Below are positions 1 through 9,140 of a stretch of 64,000 bases of DNA, one piece after another. This DNA comes from Thermasporomyces sp036564245 (GTDB lineage Bacteria > Actinomycetota > Actinomycetes > Propionibacteriales > Actinopolymorphaceae). Made by a program: the position numbers and the translations under genes. The notes beneath the pieces are model-generated. The model was not told where the DNA came from and made no database searches. It was given only the letters and a program-made list of their open reading frames with translations. The DNA lies in NCBI GenBank assembly GCA_036564245.1, contig DATCKU010000081.1, forward strand, positions 12,719 through 76,718, read 5' to 3'. Within the stretch, counting starts at the first letter, position 1, and every line of letters begins with the position of its first letter.

Positions 1-33
1 AGCGTCGACGAGCTTGTGCGGATCCTGAAGTGA
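1..33 (+). CDS. 3' end of an unidentified gene (partial)
   Basis: Only the last ten codons and a TGA stop (31-33) are inside the window. They read SVDELVRILK, a helix-like tail with codon use normal for high-GC coding DNA. The gene enters from the left edge and converges on the typA homologue, 30 bp away. Too little is present to suggest a product, and the reading frame itself is an inference from coding bias. Confidence 0.55.
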   Translation, partial: SVDELVRILK

Positions 34-63
34 GCAGCTCCCGACCTTCCGGCGCATCTCCTG

Positions 64-1929
64 CTACACGCGGCGGCTGCGGGCTCGTTGCTTCTCCCGC
101 TCAGACCGGCTCAGCACGACCTTCCGAAGCCGGATACCAGCCGGAGTCACCTCGACACACTCATCCTCGCGGCAGAATTCCAACGCCTGTTCCAGCGCCA
201 TCTGACGCGCCGGTACGAGACGTTCCAGCTCCTCGGCAGTCGACTGGCGGACGTTGCTGAGCTTGCGCTCCCTGCAGGGGTTGACGTCCATGTCCTCGGC
301 ACGAGCGTTCTCACCGATGATCATGCCTTCGTACACCTCGGTGCCAGGCGTGACGAAGAGCGTTCCGCGCTCCTGCAGGTTGAAGCAGGCGTACGCCGTG
401 ACGATGCCGTGCCGGTCGGCCACGAGCGAGCCACGTTGCCGGGTCCGCATCTCACCGACCCAGGGCTCGTAGCCTTCGAAGACGTGATGGAGCATCCCGG
501 TGCCGCGGGTCTCGGTGAGGAATTCCGTACGAAAGCCGATCAGCCCTCGCGCCGGCACCACGTAGTCCAGCCGTACCCAGCCGGTGCCGTGGTTGACCAT
601 CTGCTCGAGGCGGCCTTTCCGCAGTCCCAGCATCGAGGTCACGACACCGACGTACTCTTCCGGCACGTCGATCGTCACACGCTCGACCGGTTCGTGACGT
701 TTCCGGTCGATCTCGCGGACGACAACCTGGGGCTTGCCCACGGTCAGCTCGAAGCCCTCCCGGCGCATGAGCTCGACGAGGACGGCGAGCTGGAGCTCAC
801 CGCGACCCAGCACTTCCCAGGTGTCGGGTCGGTCGGTGCTTCTCACGCGGATCGAGACGTTGCCGATCGTCTCCGCGTCCAGACGGCTCTTGACCAAGCG
901 GGCGGTGAGCTTGTCGCCGCTCCGACCGGCCAGGGGTGACGTGTTGATGCCAATGGTGACCGAGATCGACGGCTCGTCCACTCGGATGACCGGCAGCGGG
1001 TGCGGATCATCCAGGTCGGCCAACGTGTCGCCGATCGTGATGTCCGGGATGCCTGCGATCGCCACGATGTCGCCGGGCCCGACCTTGTCAGTGGGTACCC
1101 GATCGAGGGCTTGCGTCTTCAGTAGCTCCGTCACCTTGACCGGCTCCGTCGAGCCGTCGCTCCGACACCATGCGACCGTCGCACCACGAACCAGCTCACC
1201 GTTGTGAACCCGGCAGAGCGCAAGCCGACCGAGATAGGGCGACGCATCGAGGTTGGTGACGTGTGCCTGCAGTGGGGCGGTCTCGTCGTACGTCGGTGCG
1301 GGAACGGTCTGGATGATCGTGTCGAACAGTGGCCGCAGATCCGGGTTGTCGGGGAGGGATCCGTCCTCGGGTTGCTCGAGACTCGCACGTCCGGCCCGGG
1401 CCGAGGCGTAGACGATGGGGAAGTCGAGGGCGCCAGGGTCCGCATCCGGATCGTCCAGCAGGTCGAGGAACAGTTCGTACGTCTGGTCGACCACCTCGGC
1501 GATCCGGCTGTCCGACCGGTCGACCTTGTTGACGACGAGAACGATGGGCAGCTTCTTGCTCAGTGCCTTGCGGAGGACGAACCGGGTCTGCGGAAGCGGC
1601 CCTTCCGATGCGTCGACGAGGAGCAGGGCACCGTCGACCATCTCCAACGCGCGCTCGACCTCGCCACCGAAGTCCGCATGCCCGGGTGTATCGACGATGT
1701 TGAGCCTGACCGGGCCGTCGACCGTGGGCCACTCGATGGCGGTGTTCTTGGCGAGGATCGTGATGCCCTTCTCGCGCTCGAGATCCATCGAGTCCATGAC
1801 CCGCTCGGCGACGTCCTGGTTCTCCCGGAACGCGCCAGACTGCCACAGCATCGCGTCCACGAGGGTGGTCTTGCCGTGATCGACGTGAGCGATGATGGCG
1901 AGATTGCGGATGTCCGAGCGCACGGCCAT
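64..1929 (-). CDS. typA: Translational GTPase TypA/BipA
   Basis: This 621-residue protein is a ribosome-binding translational GTPase of the TypA/BipA family, which acts in 50S assembly and stress or cold adaptation. The GTPase signatures are complete: G1 AHVDHGKT at residues 14-21, the switch region EREKGIT near 51-57, G3 DTPGH at 80-84 and G4 NKVD at 134-137. They are followed by the EF-G-like domains II, III and V and a basic C-terminus, and the length is typical of the family. I chose the ATG at 1929, where the conserved MAVRSDIRNLAIIAHVDHG block begins; an in-frame codon eight residues upstream is less likely. It is transcribed away from sppA. Confidence 0.97.
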   Translation of the reverse strand: MAVRSDIRNLAIIAHVDHGKTTLVDAMLWQSGAFRENQDVAERVMDSMDLEREKGITILAKNTAIEWPTVDGPVRLNIVDTPGHADFGGEVERALEMVDGALLLVDASEGPLPQTRFVLRKALSKKLPIVLVVNKVDRSDSRIAEVVDQTYELFLDLLDDPDADPGALDFPIVYASARAGRASLEQPEDGSLPDNPDLRPLFDTIIQTVPAPTYDETAPLQAHVTNLDASPYLGRLALCRVHNGELVRGATVAWCRSDGSTEPVKVTELLKTQALDRVPTDKVGPGDIVAIAGIPDITIGDTLADLDDPHPLPVIRVDEPSISVTIGINTSPLAGRSGDKLTARLVKSRLDAETIGNVSIRVRSTDRPDTWEVLGRGELQLAVLVELMRREGFELTVGKPQVVVREIDRKRHEPVERVTIDVPEEYVGVVTSMLGLRKGRLEQMVNHGTGWVRLDYVVPARGLIGFRTEFLTETRGTGMLHHVFEGYEPWVGEMRTRQRGSLVADRHGIVTAYACFNLQERGTLFVTPGTEVYEGMIIGENARAEDMDVNPCRERKLSNVRQSTAEELERLVPARQMALEQALEFCREDECVEVTPAGIRLRKVVLSRSEREKQRARSRRV

Positions 1930-2085
1930 GCGACAATCCTGTCGGAGCCACACCAGCTGCCAGCGCTCGGGGCGGCTCTACGAGCCAGCCTGGGGAGACC
2001 TCCAGCGACGTGGTAGCCACGATGTGCACGCAGCCATGGGTTGGCTACAGAAACCTCGCGGCGCGTGGTCATTTCTGGGTGGGAA

Positions 2086-3744
2086 TCAGCGGAACTGGTA
2101 GAGGATCGGAGCAGTGAGTACGCCGGCCGGCGGGAGGCCGAGCAGCTGGGTCAGGACGTCCACCGGACCCAGCAGGCGGCCGGGCTCCAGCGCGCGTGCT
2201 ACGGAGGCCGACAAGTCCTCGCTGGATTCCGGCGTACGCATGCGTTCGAGCATGCTGAGTCGCGGCGACACGCGGACCTGCGCCTCGTCACGCGCAAGTC
2301 CCGCCCGGGAACAGGCGATGTCGACGGCACGCTCGAAGCCGCCCAGCTCGTCCACCAACCCGCGGTCTCGCGCATCCGCACCCGTCCACACGCGTCCGCG
2401 CGCGCAGGCCTCGACATGGGCACGGGAAAGACCTCGGTCGGCGGCCACCTTGCCCGTGAAGTCGTCGTAGACCCGGTCCAGCCAGGCTTCCACGCGGGCC
2501 CACTCGGCATCGGAGTACTGCCGATACGACGAGAACATCCATGCATTGCGTCCTTCGGCCACACCGTCCCGGCTGATGCCGAGACGATCAAGGAGACCGC
2601 GGATCACGGCCTTGCCGCCGACGACGCCGATCGAGCCGGTCAAGGTGCTCGGCTCGGCCACGATCGTGTCCGCACCCATCGAGATGTAGTAGCCACCGGA
2701 GGCCGCGACGCTCGCCATGGAGACGACGACGGGCTTGCCGGCTTCGCGCACGCGGTGGACCTCACGCCAGATCGCATCGGAGGCGACGTACGACCCGCCT
2801 GGGCTGTCGAGCCGCATCACGACGGCCCGAACCTGTGGATCACGTACCGCGCCGCGCAGTGCCGCGCCCATCGTGTCAGCGCCTATGGAGGTGGCGCTCC
2901 AGAGTCTCCGGCTCGACCGCCCGAGGTGGATGTCCCCGACACCGTGAACGACGGCCACGAGCGGACGCTTGGCGAACCGGCGTACGGCTTGACGTGGTTC
3001 GAGCAGCTTCGCTCGCCGGTAGCGATGGACGAAGCGCAGCTCACACTCACCGAGCCGCTGGCGAAGGCTGTGATAAACCTCGTCACGGTACCCCAACCGG
3101 TCGACGAGTCCAGCGTCCACGGCGTCGCTGCCGGTGATCGGCGCCTGATCGACCAGCTCGCGGACCCGAGCCGGCTCCAGTCTCCGGCTGCTCGCGACAC
3201 CCTCGACGATCTGCTCCATCGCCGAGGCCGCGAGACGCCCCGCTGCCTCCCGGTGGGCGTCGGTCATCTCGTTGGTGAGGAACATGTCCGCCGCGTTCTT
3301 GTACTCGTGCCGCTGGGAAAGCTGCGGCTGCACACCCAGCTTCGCGAACGCGTCCTTGACGAAGATCGCCTCGGCCACCACGCCGGTCAGCCCCACATCC
3401 CCCGACGGTTGGAGCCAGATCTCGTCGAAGCCGGTCGCGAGGTAGTACGGCACAGTTCCCGGACCGAACTCGCCGAACGTCTCGGCCCATGCGACGGTGG
3501 GCCGACCGGTCGCGGCGAACTCCCGGACCGCGGACCGGATCTCCTGCACCTGCGCCAGGGTCGGTGAATGACCACCGACGTGAGCCACCAATCCGACCAC
3601 ATCGGGATCCCGCGCCGCGATGCGCAGTCCTTCGACTACGTCCCGCAACATCAGCCGGCGCCGGGCCAGGGCAGCGGTCAGTGGGTCCTGCGGCGGCGCC
3701 TCGAGAAGGGGAACGGTCAGATCGAGCTCGAGCAGTATCGACAT
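2086..3744 (-). CDS. sppA: Signal peptide peptidase SppA (protease IV, long form)
   Basis: This 552-residue protein is a membrane-associated serine protease that degrades cleaved signal peptides. It has the tandem ClpP-like fold of the long SppA form. The predicted catalytic lysine is K149 in HEYKNAADMF and the nucleophile is S349 in AASGGYY. The 200-residue spacing equals that of the Escherichia coli K209/S409 dyad. There is no strong N-terminal transmembrane helix, so membrane association is not obvious from sequence. It lies upstream of typA on the same strand, 156 bp away, and is divergent from terC. Confidence 0.93.
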   Translation of the reverse strand: MSILLELDLTVPLLEAPPQDPLTAALARRRLMLRDVVEGLRIAARDPDVVGLVAHVGGHSPTLAQVQEIRSAVREFAATGRPTVAWAETFGEFGPGTVPYYLATGFDEIWLQPSGDVGLTGVVAEAIFVKDAFAKLGVQPQLSQRHEYKNAADMFLTNEMTDAHREAAGRLAASAMEQIVEGVASSRRLEPARVRELVDQAPITGSDAVDAGLVDRLGYRDEVYHSLRQRLGECELRFVHRYRRAKLLEPRQAVRRFAKRPLVAVVHGVGDIHLGRSSRRLWSATSIGADTMGAALRGAVRDPQVRAVVMRLDSPGGSYVASDAIWREVHRVREAGKPVVVSMASVAASGGYYISMGADTIVAEPSTLTGSIGVVGGKAVIRGLLDRLGISRDGVAEGRNAWMFSSYRQYSDAEWARVEAWLDRVYDDFTGKVAADRGLSRAHVEACARGRVWTGADARDRGLVDELGGFERAVDIACSRAGLARDEAQVRVSPRLSMLERMRTPESSEDLSASVARALEPGRLLGPVDVLTQLLGLPPAGVLTAPILYQFR

Positions 3745-3824
3745 GAGGCCACCCTAGAACCTGCTCAGCCGATCGTGGTGCCGCAAAAGGCGAGGCCGTC
3801 CCCATGGCCGGACGGGTCTGTGGC

Positions 3825-3830
3825 TAGTAT
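3825..3830 (+). promoter_or_regulatory. Candidate -10 box of the terC riboswitch transcript
   Basis: TAGTAT fits the actinobacterial TANNNT -10 pattern and would start transcription near 3837, a few bases before the first riboswitch stem. No convincing -35 box is visible, so this rests mainly on position. Confidence 0.35.
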
Positions 3831-3840
3831 CGGCTCACAA

Positions 3841-4017
3841 CGGAGGGGAGTACTCCTTCGCGGCGGCATCGTCATCACGGCTCCCGGACGGGCGCCCGGT
3901 GCCGGCGGCCCAAGCCTGCGAAGGTGTCACCGGCGTCGGTGGCACAGTCATCGGTGACGTGCCGGTGATCTCGTGTGGGTGGAAGAGACCTCCGAGGAAG
4001 TGGCCTTCCTTGGAGGT
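3841..4017 (+). promoter_or_regulatory. yybP-ykoY (manganese) riboswitch with Shine-Dalgarno-sequestering expression platform
   Basis: Conserved elements of the yybP-ykoY family appear in order: GGGGAGTA at 3845-3852, GTCATCA at 3871-3877 and AGAGACCTCC at 3984-3993. The closing stem P1 can form between CGGAGG (3841-3846) and CCTCCG (3989-3994). The same 3' strand, ACCTCC (3988-3993), is also complementary to GGAGGT (4012-4017), which is the Shine-Dalgarno of terC; the intervening AGGAAG/CTTCCT lengthens that alternative hairpin. Metal-stabilised P1 would therefore free the ribosome site, giving a translational ON switch. The family senses Mn2+ and often precedes TerC-type exporters. The base pairing is by eye, without a covariance search. 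Confidence 0.85.
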
Positions 4018-4023
4018 TGTTGC

Positions 4024-4992
4024 GTGAATGTCCACCCGTGGGTCTGGTTTGCCACAGTTGCCGGTCTCATCCTGATCCTGGCGATCGACATCTTCGTGAT
4101 CGGCCGCAAGCCGCACGAGCCCTCGCTACGTGAGTGCACGGCGTGGGTGTGCCTGTACGTGGGCCTGGCCGTGCTGTTCGGGATCGGCATCCTGGTCTTC
4201 TCGAGTGGGCAGTACGCCGGCGAGTTCTTCGCCGGGTGGATCACCGAGTACTCCCTATCGGCGGACAACTTGTTCGTCTTCCTCGTCATCCTCACGAGAT
4301 TCGGTGTGCCACGGACGTACCAACAGACCGCGCTGCTGATCGGGATCATCCTGGCCCTCGTGATGCGCGGACTTTTCATCGCGCTCGGCGCGGCCGCGAT
4401 CAGCATCTTCTCGTGGGTCTTCTACATCTTCGGAGCGGTCCTGATCTGGACCGCGATCCAGTTCCTGCGGCAAGGGGATCAAGACGAGACGGACTACAAG
4501 GAAAACGCCGTCATTCGGTGGGCGAAGCGGAACCTTCCGGCCACCGACGAATACAACGGTGTGCGGCTCACGCTGGTGCAGAACGGCAAACGGCTCGCGA
4601 CCCCCATGCTCCTGGTGATGATCGCGCTGGGCACGACCGACCTGCTCTTCGCCTTGGACTCGATCCCGGCGATCTACGGCTTGACCCAGGAGCCGTACCT
4701 CGTCTTCACGGCCAACGTCTTCGCCCTCATGGGCCTACGCCAGCTCTACTTCATGATCGGCGGGTTGGTGAATCGCCTCGTCTACCTCACGTACGGCCTC
4801 GCCGTCATCCTCGGGTTCATCGGCGTGAAGCTGATCCTGCACGCGTTGCACGAGAACAACCTGCCGTTCATCAATGGCGGGCACCCGATCGAGGCCGCGC
4901 CCGACATCGGCATCGTGTTCTCACTCAGCTTCATCGTCGGCACGCTGCTCGTCACCACCCTGGCCAGTGTGGTGCGGAGCCGAAAGCTCTGA
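4024..4992 (+). CDS. TerC family integral membrane protein, probable metal (Mn2+) exporter
   Basis: This 322-residue polytopic membrane protein of the TerC/Alx family has about nine hydrophobic segments. It carries the conserved acidic intramembrane signatures LILAIDIFVIG near the N-terminus, EYSLSADNLFVF and TTDLLFALDSIPAI. I set the start at GTG 4024 because GGAGG (4012-4016) lies seven bases upstream, although the frame is open further upstream into the riboswitch. Family members export manganese, which agrees with the preceding yybP-ykoY element. The last 72 bp overlap the convergent NlpC/P60 gene. Confidence 0.92.
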   Translation: MNVHPWVWFATVAGLILILAIDIFVIGRKPHEPSLRECTAWVCLYVGLAVLFGIGILVFSSGQYAGEFFAGWITEYSLSADNLFVFLVILTRFGVPRTYQQTALLIGIILALVMRGLFIALGAAAISIFSWVFYIFGAVLIWTAIQFLRQGDQDETDYKENAVIRWAKRNLPATDEYNGVRLTLVQNGKRLATPMLLVMIALGTTDLLFALDSIPAIYGLTQEPYLVFTANVFALMGLRQLYFMIGGLVNRLVYLTYGLAVILGFIGVKLILHALHENNLPFINGGHPIEAAPDIGIVFSLSFIVGTLLVTTLASVVRSRKL

Positions 4993-5904
4993 CGGCGACA
5001 CGAAGCGACCAGCCTTGCTCATGAGCGTCGCCTGTCGCTCGGCGTCGAGCGGCTCCTCGACGATCTGTCGGCCGGTGCGAGGGGAGTGCAGCAGGTGGCC
5101 GGCGGTGCCGGTCGCGAACCCGACGTGGTGGACCGGCCGATCCGAACGGCGGAAGAAGTACAGGTCACCGGCCTGAGCCTCGTCGACCGGGACGCTGTCG
5201 GCAGCGGCCGCCTGGTCGTCGGCATCGCGCGGCACCGTCACGCCGACCGTCCGGAACGACAGGTGGACCAGGCCAGAGCAGTCCAGACCGAACGCCGACA
5301 TGCCGCCCCAGAGGTAGTCGAGGCCAACGAACCGCCGCGCCACGTCGAGCACCTGCCGCCCTGTGGGCTCCGGCCGTGTCTCGCCGGACTCTTGTGCAGA
5401 GCCGCGGCCACGGCGTCGTCGTACGACGCAAGCCGACCGAGCGAGCCAGCCGGACCCACCGTCCGGGAGGAGCACGCGGACCCGATCAGAGGTCTCCTCG
5501 GCGACCGGCAGGATCGTGCCGTACGTCGCGTACGAGACGACGCCGTCGCCGTCCACCGGTGTCGTGGTGACGGCGACCACAGCATCGGCTGCGACCTCTG
5601 GTGGTTCCCAGGCCGCGACGTGGTCTCGAGGGAGCCAGCCCGGGTATCCGCGTGGGTCGAGCTTCGACGGTTGCCACGGTGCGATCACCTCGAGCCAGTC
5701 GCCGGATTCGCCGATCACCTCGACCGGCTCACCCAGCAGCAGCTGTGTGTGCACCCGGTCGTGCAGGTCGCGTCGCGCTGGCACGTCGAGCGACCTCGCC
5801 CACTCGGCGGGGTCCGGCGACGCCTTGGTGATCGGCGCGTCGACGTCTCGAGGTGCGTCCGGGCTGGTCCAGAGCGTCGTCGCGGGAACGGTGATGGCGT
5901 GCAT
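4921..5904 (-). CDS. NlpC/P60 (C40) cell-wall peptidase with N-terminal SH3-like domains
   Basis: This 327-residue protein has two bacterial SH3-like segments (about 45-100 and 110-165) followed by an NlpC/P60 domain. The likely catalytic Cys is C209 in FGLDCSGLVHLSF and the His is H260 in VHHVGFATG, with H273 in LLHSP as the probable third residue. The layout resembles YkfC-type gamma-D-glutamyl peptidases that recycle murein peptides. No clear signal peptide is present, which fits a cytoplasmic recycling role, but this is inference. The start at 5904 is the only ATG preceding the MHAITVPATTLW block, and the stop of the upstream PPOX gene is 4 bp away. Its 3' end overlaps terC. Confidence 0.88.
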   Translation of the reverse strand: MHAITVPATTLWTSPDAPRDVDAPITKASPDPAEWARSLDVPARRDLHDRVHTQLLLGEPVEVIGESGDWLEVIAPWQPSKLDPRGYPGWLPRDHVAAWEPPEVAADAVVAVTTTPVDGDGVVSYATYGTILPVAEETSDRVRVLLPDGGSGWLARSACVVRRRRGRGSAQESGETRPEPTGRQVLDVARRFVGLDYLWGGMSAFGLDCSGLVHLSFRTVGVTVPRDADDQAAAADSVPVDEAQAGDLYFFRRSDRPVHHVGFATGTAGHLLHSPRTGRQIVEEPLDAERQATLMSKAGRFVSPSELSAPHHTGQGGDEQRADDEAE

Positions 5905-5908
5905 GCCG

Positions 5909-6331
5909 TCACCGTATCGGTTGTCCTTCCTGCTCGTCTTGAGCGGCCGCTGACAGCTCGTAGTGCACGGTGCGGTAGCGCATGGCCTTGTGCAGGAGGG
6001 GCACCGCCACGCCATGCAGGAGCGGATACTTGCGTGCCAAGGCCTTCCGGACACCTTTGGACTCGGCCTCGGAGAGCAGCCGGGCCCGCGCCCGCATGCT
6101 GGGTCCGGTCGGCTTGCCGCGGAAGGTCGACGGCGCCAGCTCGACCTCTGGGTTCCGACGCAGGCGTTTCACCTTGCCAGCCGCATCGTACGTCCGAAAG
6201 TACGCCCGATCGCCCGCCACGACGATGTTGACCGGTGTCAAGACACCGGCACCAGAGCGGCGGAATGTGGTCAGCGCGACCGTCTTCTGCTTCTTGAACC
6301 GATCGAATGGCCCCGTCGTCTCCATGGCCAT
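5909..6331 (-). CDS. PPOX-class flavin/F420-dependent oxidoreductase
   Basis: This 140-residue single-domain split-barrel protein resembles actinobacterial PPOX-class F420- or FMN-dependent enzymes. The signature runs from a basic KKQKTVALTTFRRSG beta strand, through PVNIVVAGDRAYFRTY, to KVKRLRRNPEVELAPS, where the KRLRRNP segment contacts cofactor phosphates in relatives. A purine-rich Shine-Dalgarno (GGAAGGGTGGG) precedes the ATG at 6331; a second ATG two codons in is possible. It lies 38 bp after the LanKC-like gene and 4 bp before the NlpC/P60 gene, so these may share a transcript. The substrate is unknown. Confidence 0.88.
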   Translation of the reverse strand: MAMETTGPFDRFKKQKTVALTTFRRSGAGVLTPVNIVVAGDRAYFRTYDAAGKVKRLRRNPEVELAPSTFRGKPTGPSMRARARLLSEAESKGVRKALARKYPLLHGVAVPLLHKAMRYRTVHYELSAAAQDEQEGQPIR

Positions 6332-6369
6332 CCCACCCTTCCGACGTCTGTGCAGCGAGCACTCGTCAC

Positions 6370-9060
6370 TCAAAGCGCGACAAGTTGTGGCCGTTCGGCC
6401 CGCGACTTGTGACGGGTTGGGTAGGTGGTTCGTGACACGTCCTCGGTGAAAAGCTCGTCGAGCGTGAACAGCCGTGGACCCCCTCGACGCAACCTCAGAA
6501 GGAAGGCCAGGACTCCGGCAAGCCCGTCGATGTAGGCCGCCGAGACGGTCTGAAGGCTGTTGTCCGGGACCACGAGCCTGCCGTCGTGACGACCGGCCCG
6601 CAGGCCGAGCAGCGGGACGAGGTCGTCGGCCCAGATCCGGTACATCGGTTCGCCCAGAAGCTCCGAGGCGTCGAGGAAGAAGTCTCCGGCCCCCGCCAGT
6701 CCACCGTCGACACCGGGGGGAGACGCCCAGCGGCTTCGGTACACGGCGCCAGCAGCGGCACGGGCGTACTCGCCGAACCGTTGCTCGCCGGTGACTAGAC
6801 AAAGGCGGAGCAGGAAGCTCCCGATGGTGCTTGCGGATTCGCCCTCCCACCACGCCGAGCCGTCGGTGTCGAGCTGCGCTCTGCGGCACAGCGCGTCGCC
6901 GATCTCGGCCGCGAGGTCGAGGTACGACGGTTCGGCCAGCGCCGCACCGACCGCGAGGAGGGCGTACCCGATGCCGGCGTACTCCCCGCAGCGGCCCGCG
7001 AGGTCGCGAGTCGTCACGTGGAGGGAGATTCCAGCGCGCAACGACTCCGCGCACGCGCCGGCACGTTCGAGAAAGTCCGGTCTCGACTCGCCCGGCATCA
7101 CCGACTCGATGTGGAATGCGGCCCTGGCCAGGGACCCGGTTCCAAAGGATTGGCAGGTACGGACTTGCCCGGCATGGAGAGCAAATCGGAGCTGTGTGAG
7201 GGCGATTCCTGCGAGCCCGTTGCGCAACGTGAGTGGACGGCCGCTCACCGGCAGGCTGCCCGCCATCCGGGCGGCGAGTCGCAGCAGGCGAGGTTCGGCA
7301 AGCGCTGCGGCCGCGTCGGTCAGTACCCACGCGACACCCGCCGCTCCGCTGTAGAGGCCGGGATCGGTCCAGCTGTCCGGCCGTACCGTCTGGGCTGTGA
7401 TCCAGCCGGCGGCCTTTCGTACCGCCGCCTCGAGCGTGCTCGGTGGGACCGTGTGCGACACCTCGTGGGGGAACGCACGGAGCAACACGGCCAGCACTCC
7501 TGCGGCACCGTGACTCACACATCGTGGGTCGGTGCGGCGGCCGGCCGCGCCCGCTCGCCAGAGGCGATCGGCGTCCAGCCGCATGGTGGAGGTCAGGTGG
7601 TCAAGACCGTCCGAGAGCAGCGCGTCGCAGGACGGCGAGGTGGGCCGGGCCAACTGCGTCGCTGCACCCGACGGCATGAGATTCGGACCGGCCGTGCCCC
7701 CTCTCGTCACGCCCGAGTCAGCGATCGCGAGGACGTCCTCCGCCCAGTCCTCGTCGGGACGGTCCGCCGGATCGGGGGAGAGGAGTTCCAGGATCACCGG
7801 CGCCAGGACCGCGGCCGCGTCGTTGTAGCGGGCGACCTGAGCCAGCCAGTCCTCGAGCCGAGGGACGCGCCGGCCGGAGGCCCCGGGCGCGTCGTCGAGG
7901 ATCACCGGATCGGCTCCCGTGGTGAGGAGGAAGAGCAGCGCACCGAGGCTGTAGCAATCCTCGGCGGGATCGGCCGGCACCAGGGCGGCCGGCTGATCGA
8001 GTTCCAACGCCTGGTAGCCGGGCGTCCCCCGGTGCCGCTCGGGACATTTCGCCTGGGCGGCACCGGGAAGCTGGGTGAGGATCAGCTCGCCGTCGGGGGT
8101 GATCTCGAAGCACTCCGGGTCCAGCGTCCGCAGGACGACGCCTGCCTGATGGACGTGTCGCAGAAGCCGGCACAGGCGGAGGCCGACGGCTCGAGCGTGA
8201 GCCAGGCAAACCCCGGTGCCCGCCACCGCATTGCGCCGGATCCAGCTTCGGAAGGGTTCACCGGCGAGGTGTCGCTGGACCCGGAAGAGATCGCCGGACC
8301 GGGCGAACACCGTCACGGGGCGAGGAACTCGAACCGTGTCCGCCAGCTGCGCCATGAGACGAGTCTCGTCGAGCAGTCGCGCTCGCCTGTCCCGTCCGAG
8401 GTGATCGACGTCGGTGTGGCGTCGGGCATGCACGACCCGGACCTCGCCGACCGTCGTGGTCGCGTGGTAGAGACCACCGGTCGGATCGGCTTGCAGGACT
8501 CGCACGACCGTCACACCGTTCCGAAGCCGGGTACCGGCGTCGATCTCGAGGTCGTCGTGTGGGTATGGCTGGCCCGTGGTGTCGGCAGTGTGGACCAGGC
8601 TGTGACGCTGCCACCGACACGCCGTCGGAATCCACGGTCCGGCAAGGTCCTCTGTGGCCGTGTGCAGCTCGGCGGCGAGCTCGCGGCTCGTGGGCTCGTC
8701 AGGGCAATGGACGACGAGACACTTGCCGAACTCGTCGAGGTCACACTCGGGACTGCCGAGCCAGCGGACGCTGGCGATCGTCGGCGCGAACGAGAACGCG
8801 ATCTCGTGCCGTGCGAGCACGGGGACGACCCGCCGGTAGACCGCTTCGACCGACGTGGGGGTAGCCGATAGGTAGAGCCGTGCAGCCGGGCGTTGGCCCC
8901 CTGGCGGATCCGACCCGGCACGATCGAACGCTGCAGCTTCGGGTCGAGCGAGGTGCAGGGGCGTGTCGGCGACGATGTGCCACGTCCGACCAGTTTCTCG
9001 ACACAGCTGATGGTGGACGAGGCTCGTCAAGGTGTCGTCGCGAAGCCTGACCGGAGGCAC
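6370..9060 (-). CDS. Degenerate class III lanthipeptide synthetase-like protein (LanKC-like)
   Basis: About 896 residues show the three-part LanKC layout: a lyase-like N-terminus (to about 185), a Ser/Thr-kinase-like centre (about 190-450) and a LanC-like alpha/alpha barrel (about 500-885) with repeated G-rich turns (LYSGAAGVA, NGLAGIALT, EYAGIGYAL, GGLAGAGDF). The signature residues look altered. The lyase WK-I/L-H motif reads ARLY, the kinase HRDLKPxN loop reads LRTLDPECF (about 311-318), DFG is not recognisable, and the LanC zinc positions read AWWEGE and GLAGAGD without Cys or His. The kinase fold marks GTPGYQALE and DCYSLG remain. I prefer GTG 9060, which follows AGAGGGGGG; GTG 9099 is also in frame. 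No precursor peptide is evident nearby. Confidence 0.82.
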   Translation of the reverse strand: MPPVRLRDDTLTSLVHHQLCRETGRTWHIVADTPLHLARPEAAAFDRAGSDPPGGQRPAARLYLSATPTSVEAVYRRVVPVLARHEIAFSFAPTIASVRWLGSPECDLDEFGKCLVVHCPDEPTSRELAAELHTATEDLAGPWIPTACRWQRHSLVHTADTTGQPYPHDDLEIDAGTRLRNGVTVVRVLQADPTGGLYHATTTVGEVRVVHARRHTDVDHLGRDRRARLLDETRLMAQLADTVRVPRPVTVFARSGDLFRVQRHLAGEPFRSWIRRNAVAGTGVCLAHARAVGLRLCRLLRHVHQAGVVLRTLDPECFEITPDGELILTQLPGAAQAKCPERHRGTPGYQALELDQPAALVPADPAEDCYSLGALLFLLTTGADPVILDDAPGASGRRVPRLEDWLAQVARYNDAAAVLAPVILELLSPDPADRPDEDWAEDVLAIADSGVTRGGTAGPNLMPSGAATQLARPTSPSCDALLSDGLDHLTSTMRLDADRLWRAGAAGRRTDPRCVSHGAAGVLAVLLRAFPHEVSHTVPPSTLEAAVRKAAGWITAQTVRPDSWTDPGLYSGAAGVAWVLTDAAAALAEPRLLRLAARMAGSLPVSGRPLTLRNGLAGIALTQLRFALHAGQVRTCQSFGTGSLARAAFHIESVMPGESRPDFLERAGACAESLRAGISLHVTTRDLAGRCGEYAGIGYALLAVGAALAEPSYLDLAAEIGDALCRRAQLDTDGSAWWEGESASTIGSFLLRLCLVTGEQRFGEYARAAAGAVYRSRWASPPGVDGGLAGAGDFFLDASELLGEPMYRIWADDLVPLLGLRAGRHDGRLVVPDNSLQTVSAAYIDGLAGVLAFLLRLRRGGPRLFTLDELFTEDVSRTTYPTRHKSRAERPQLVAL

Positions 9061-9097
9061 TGACCCCCCTCTCGTGCCTTCTGAAGCGAGAGCACGC

Positions 9098-9140
9098 ACT
9101 CTATACGATGCGTACGTTGTTCATTACGAAACGTAGCGCA
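9098..9140 (-). promoter_or_regulatory. Candidate promoter and imperfect dyad upstream of the LanKC-like gene
   Basis: On the minus strand, TAGAGT (9103-9098) fits a -10 box and would give a leader of roughly 30 nt before GTG 9060. Immediately upstream lies an imperfect dyad, TGCGTACGTT (9109-9118) facing AACGTAGCGCA (9130-9140), where an operator overlapping the -35 region would be expected. No regulator can be assigned. Confidence 0.35.
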
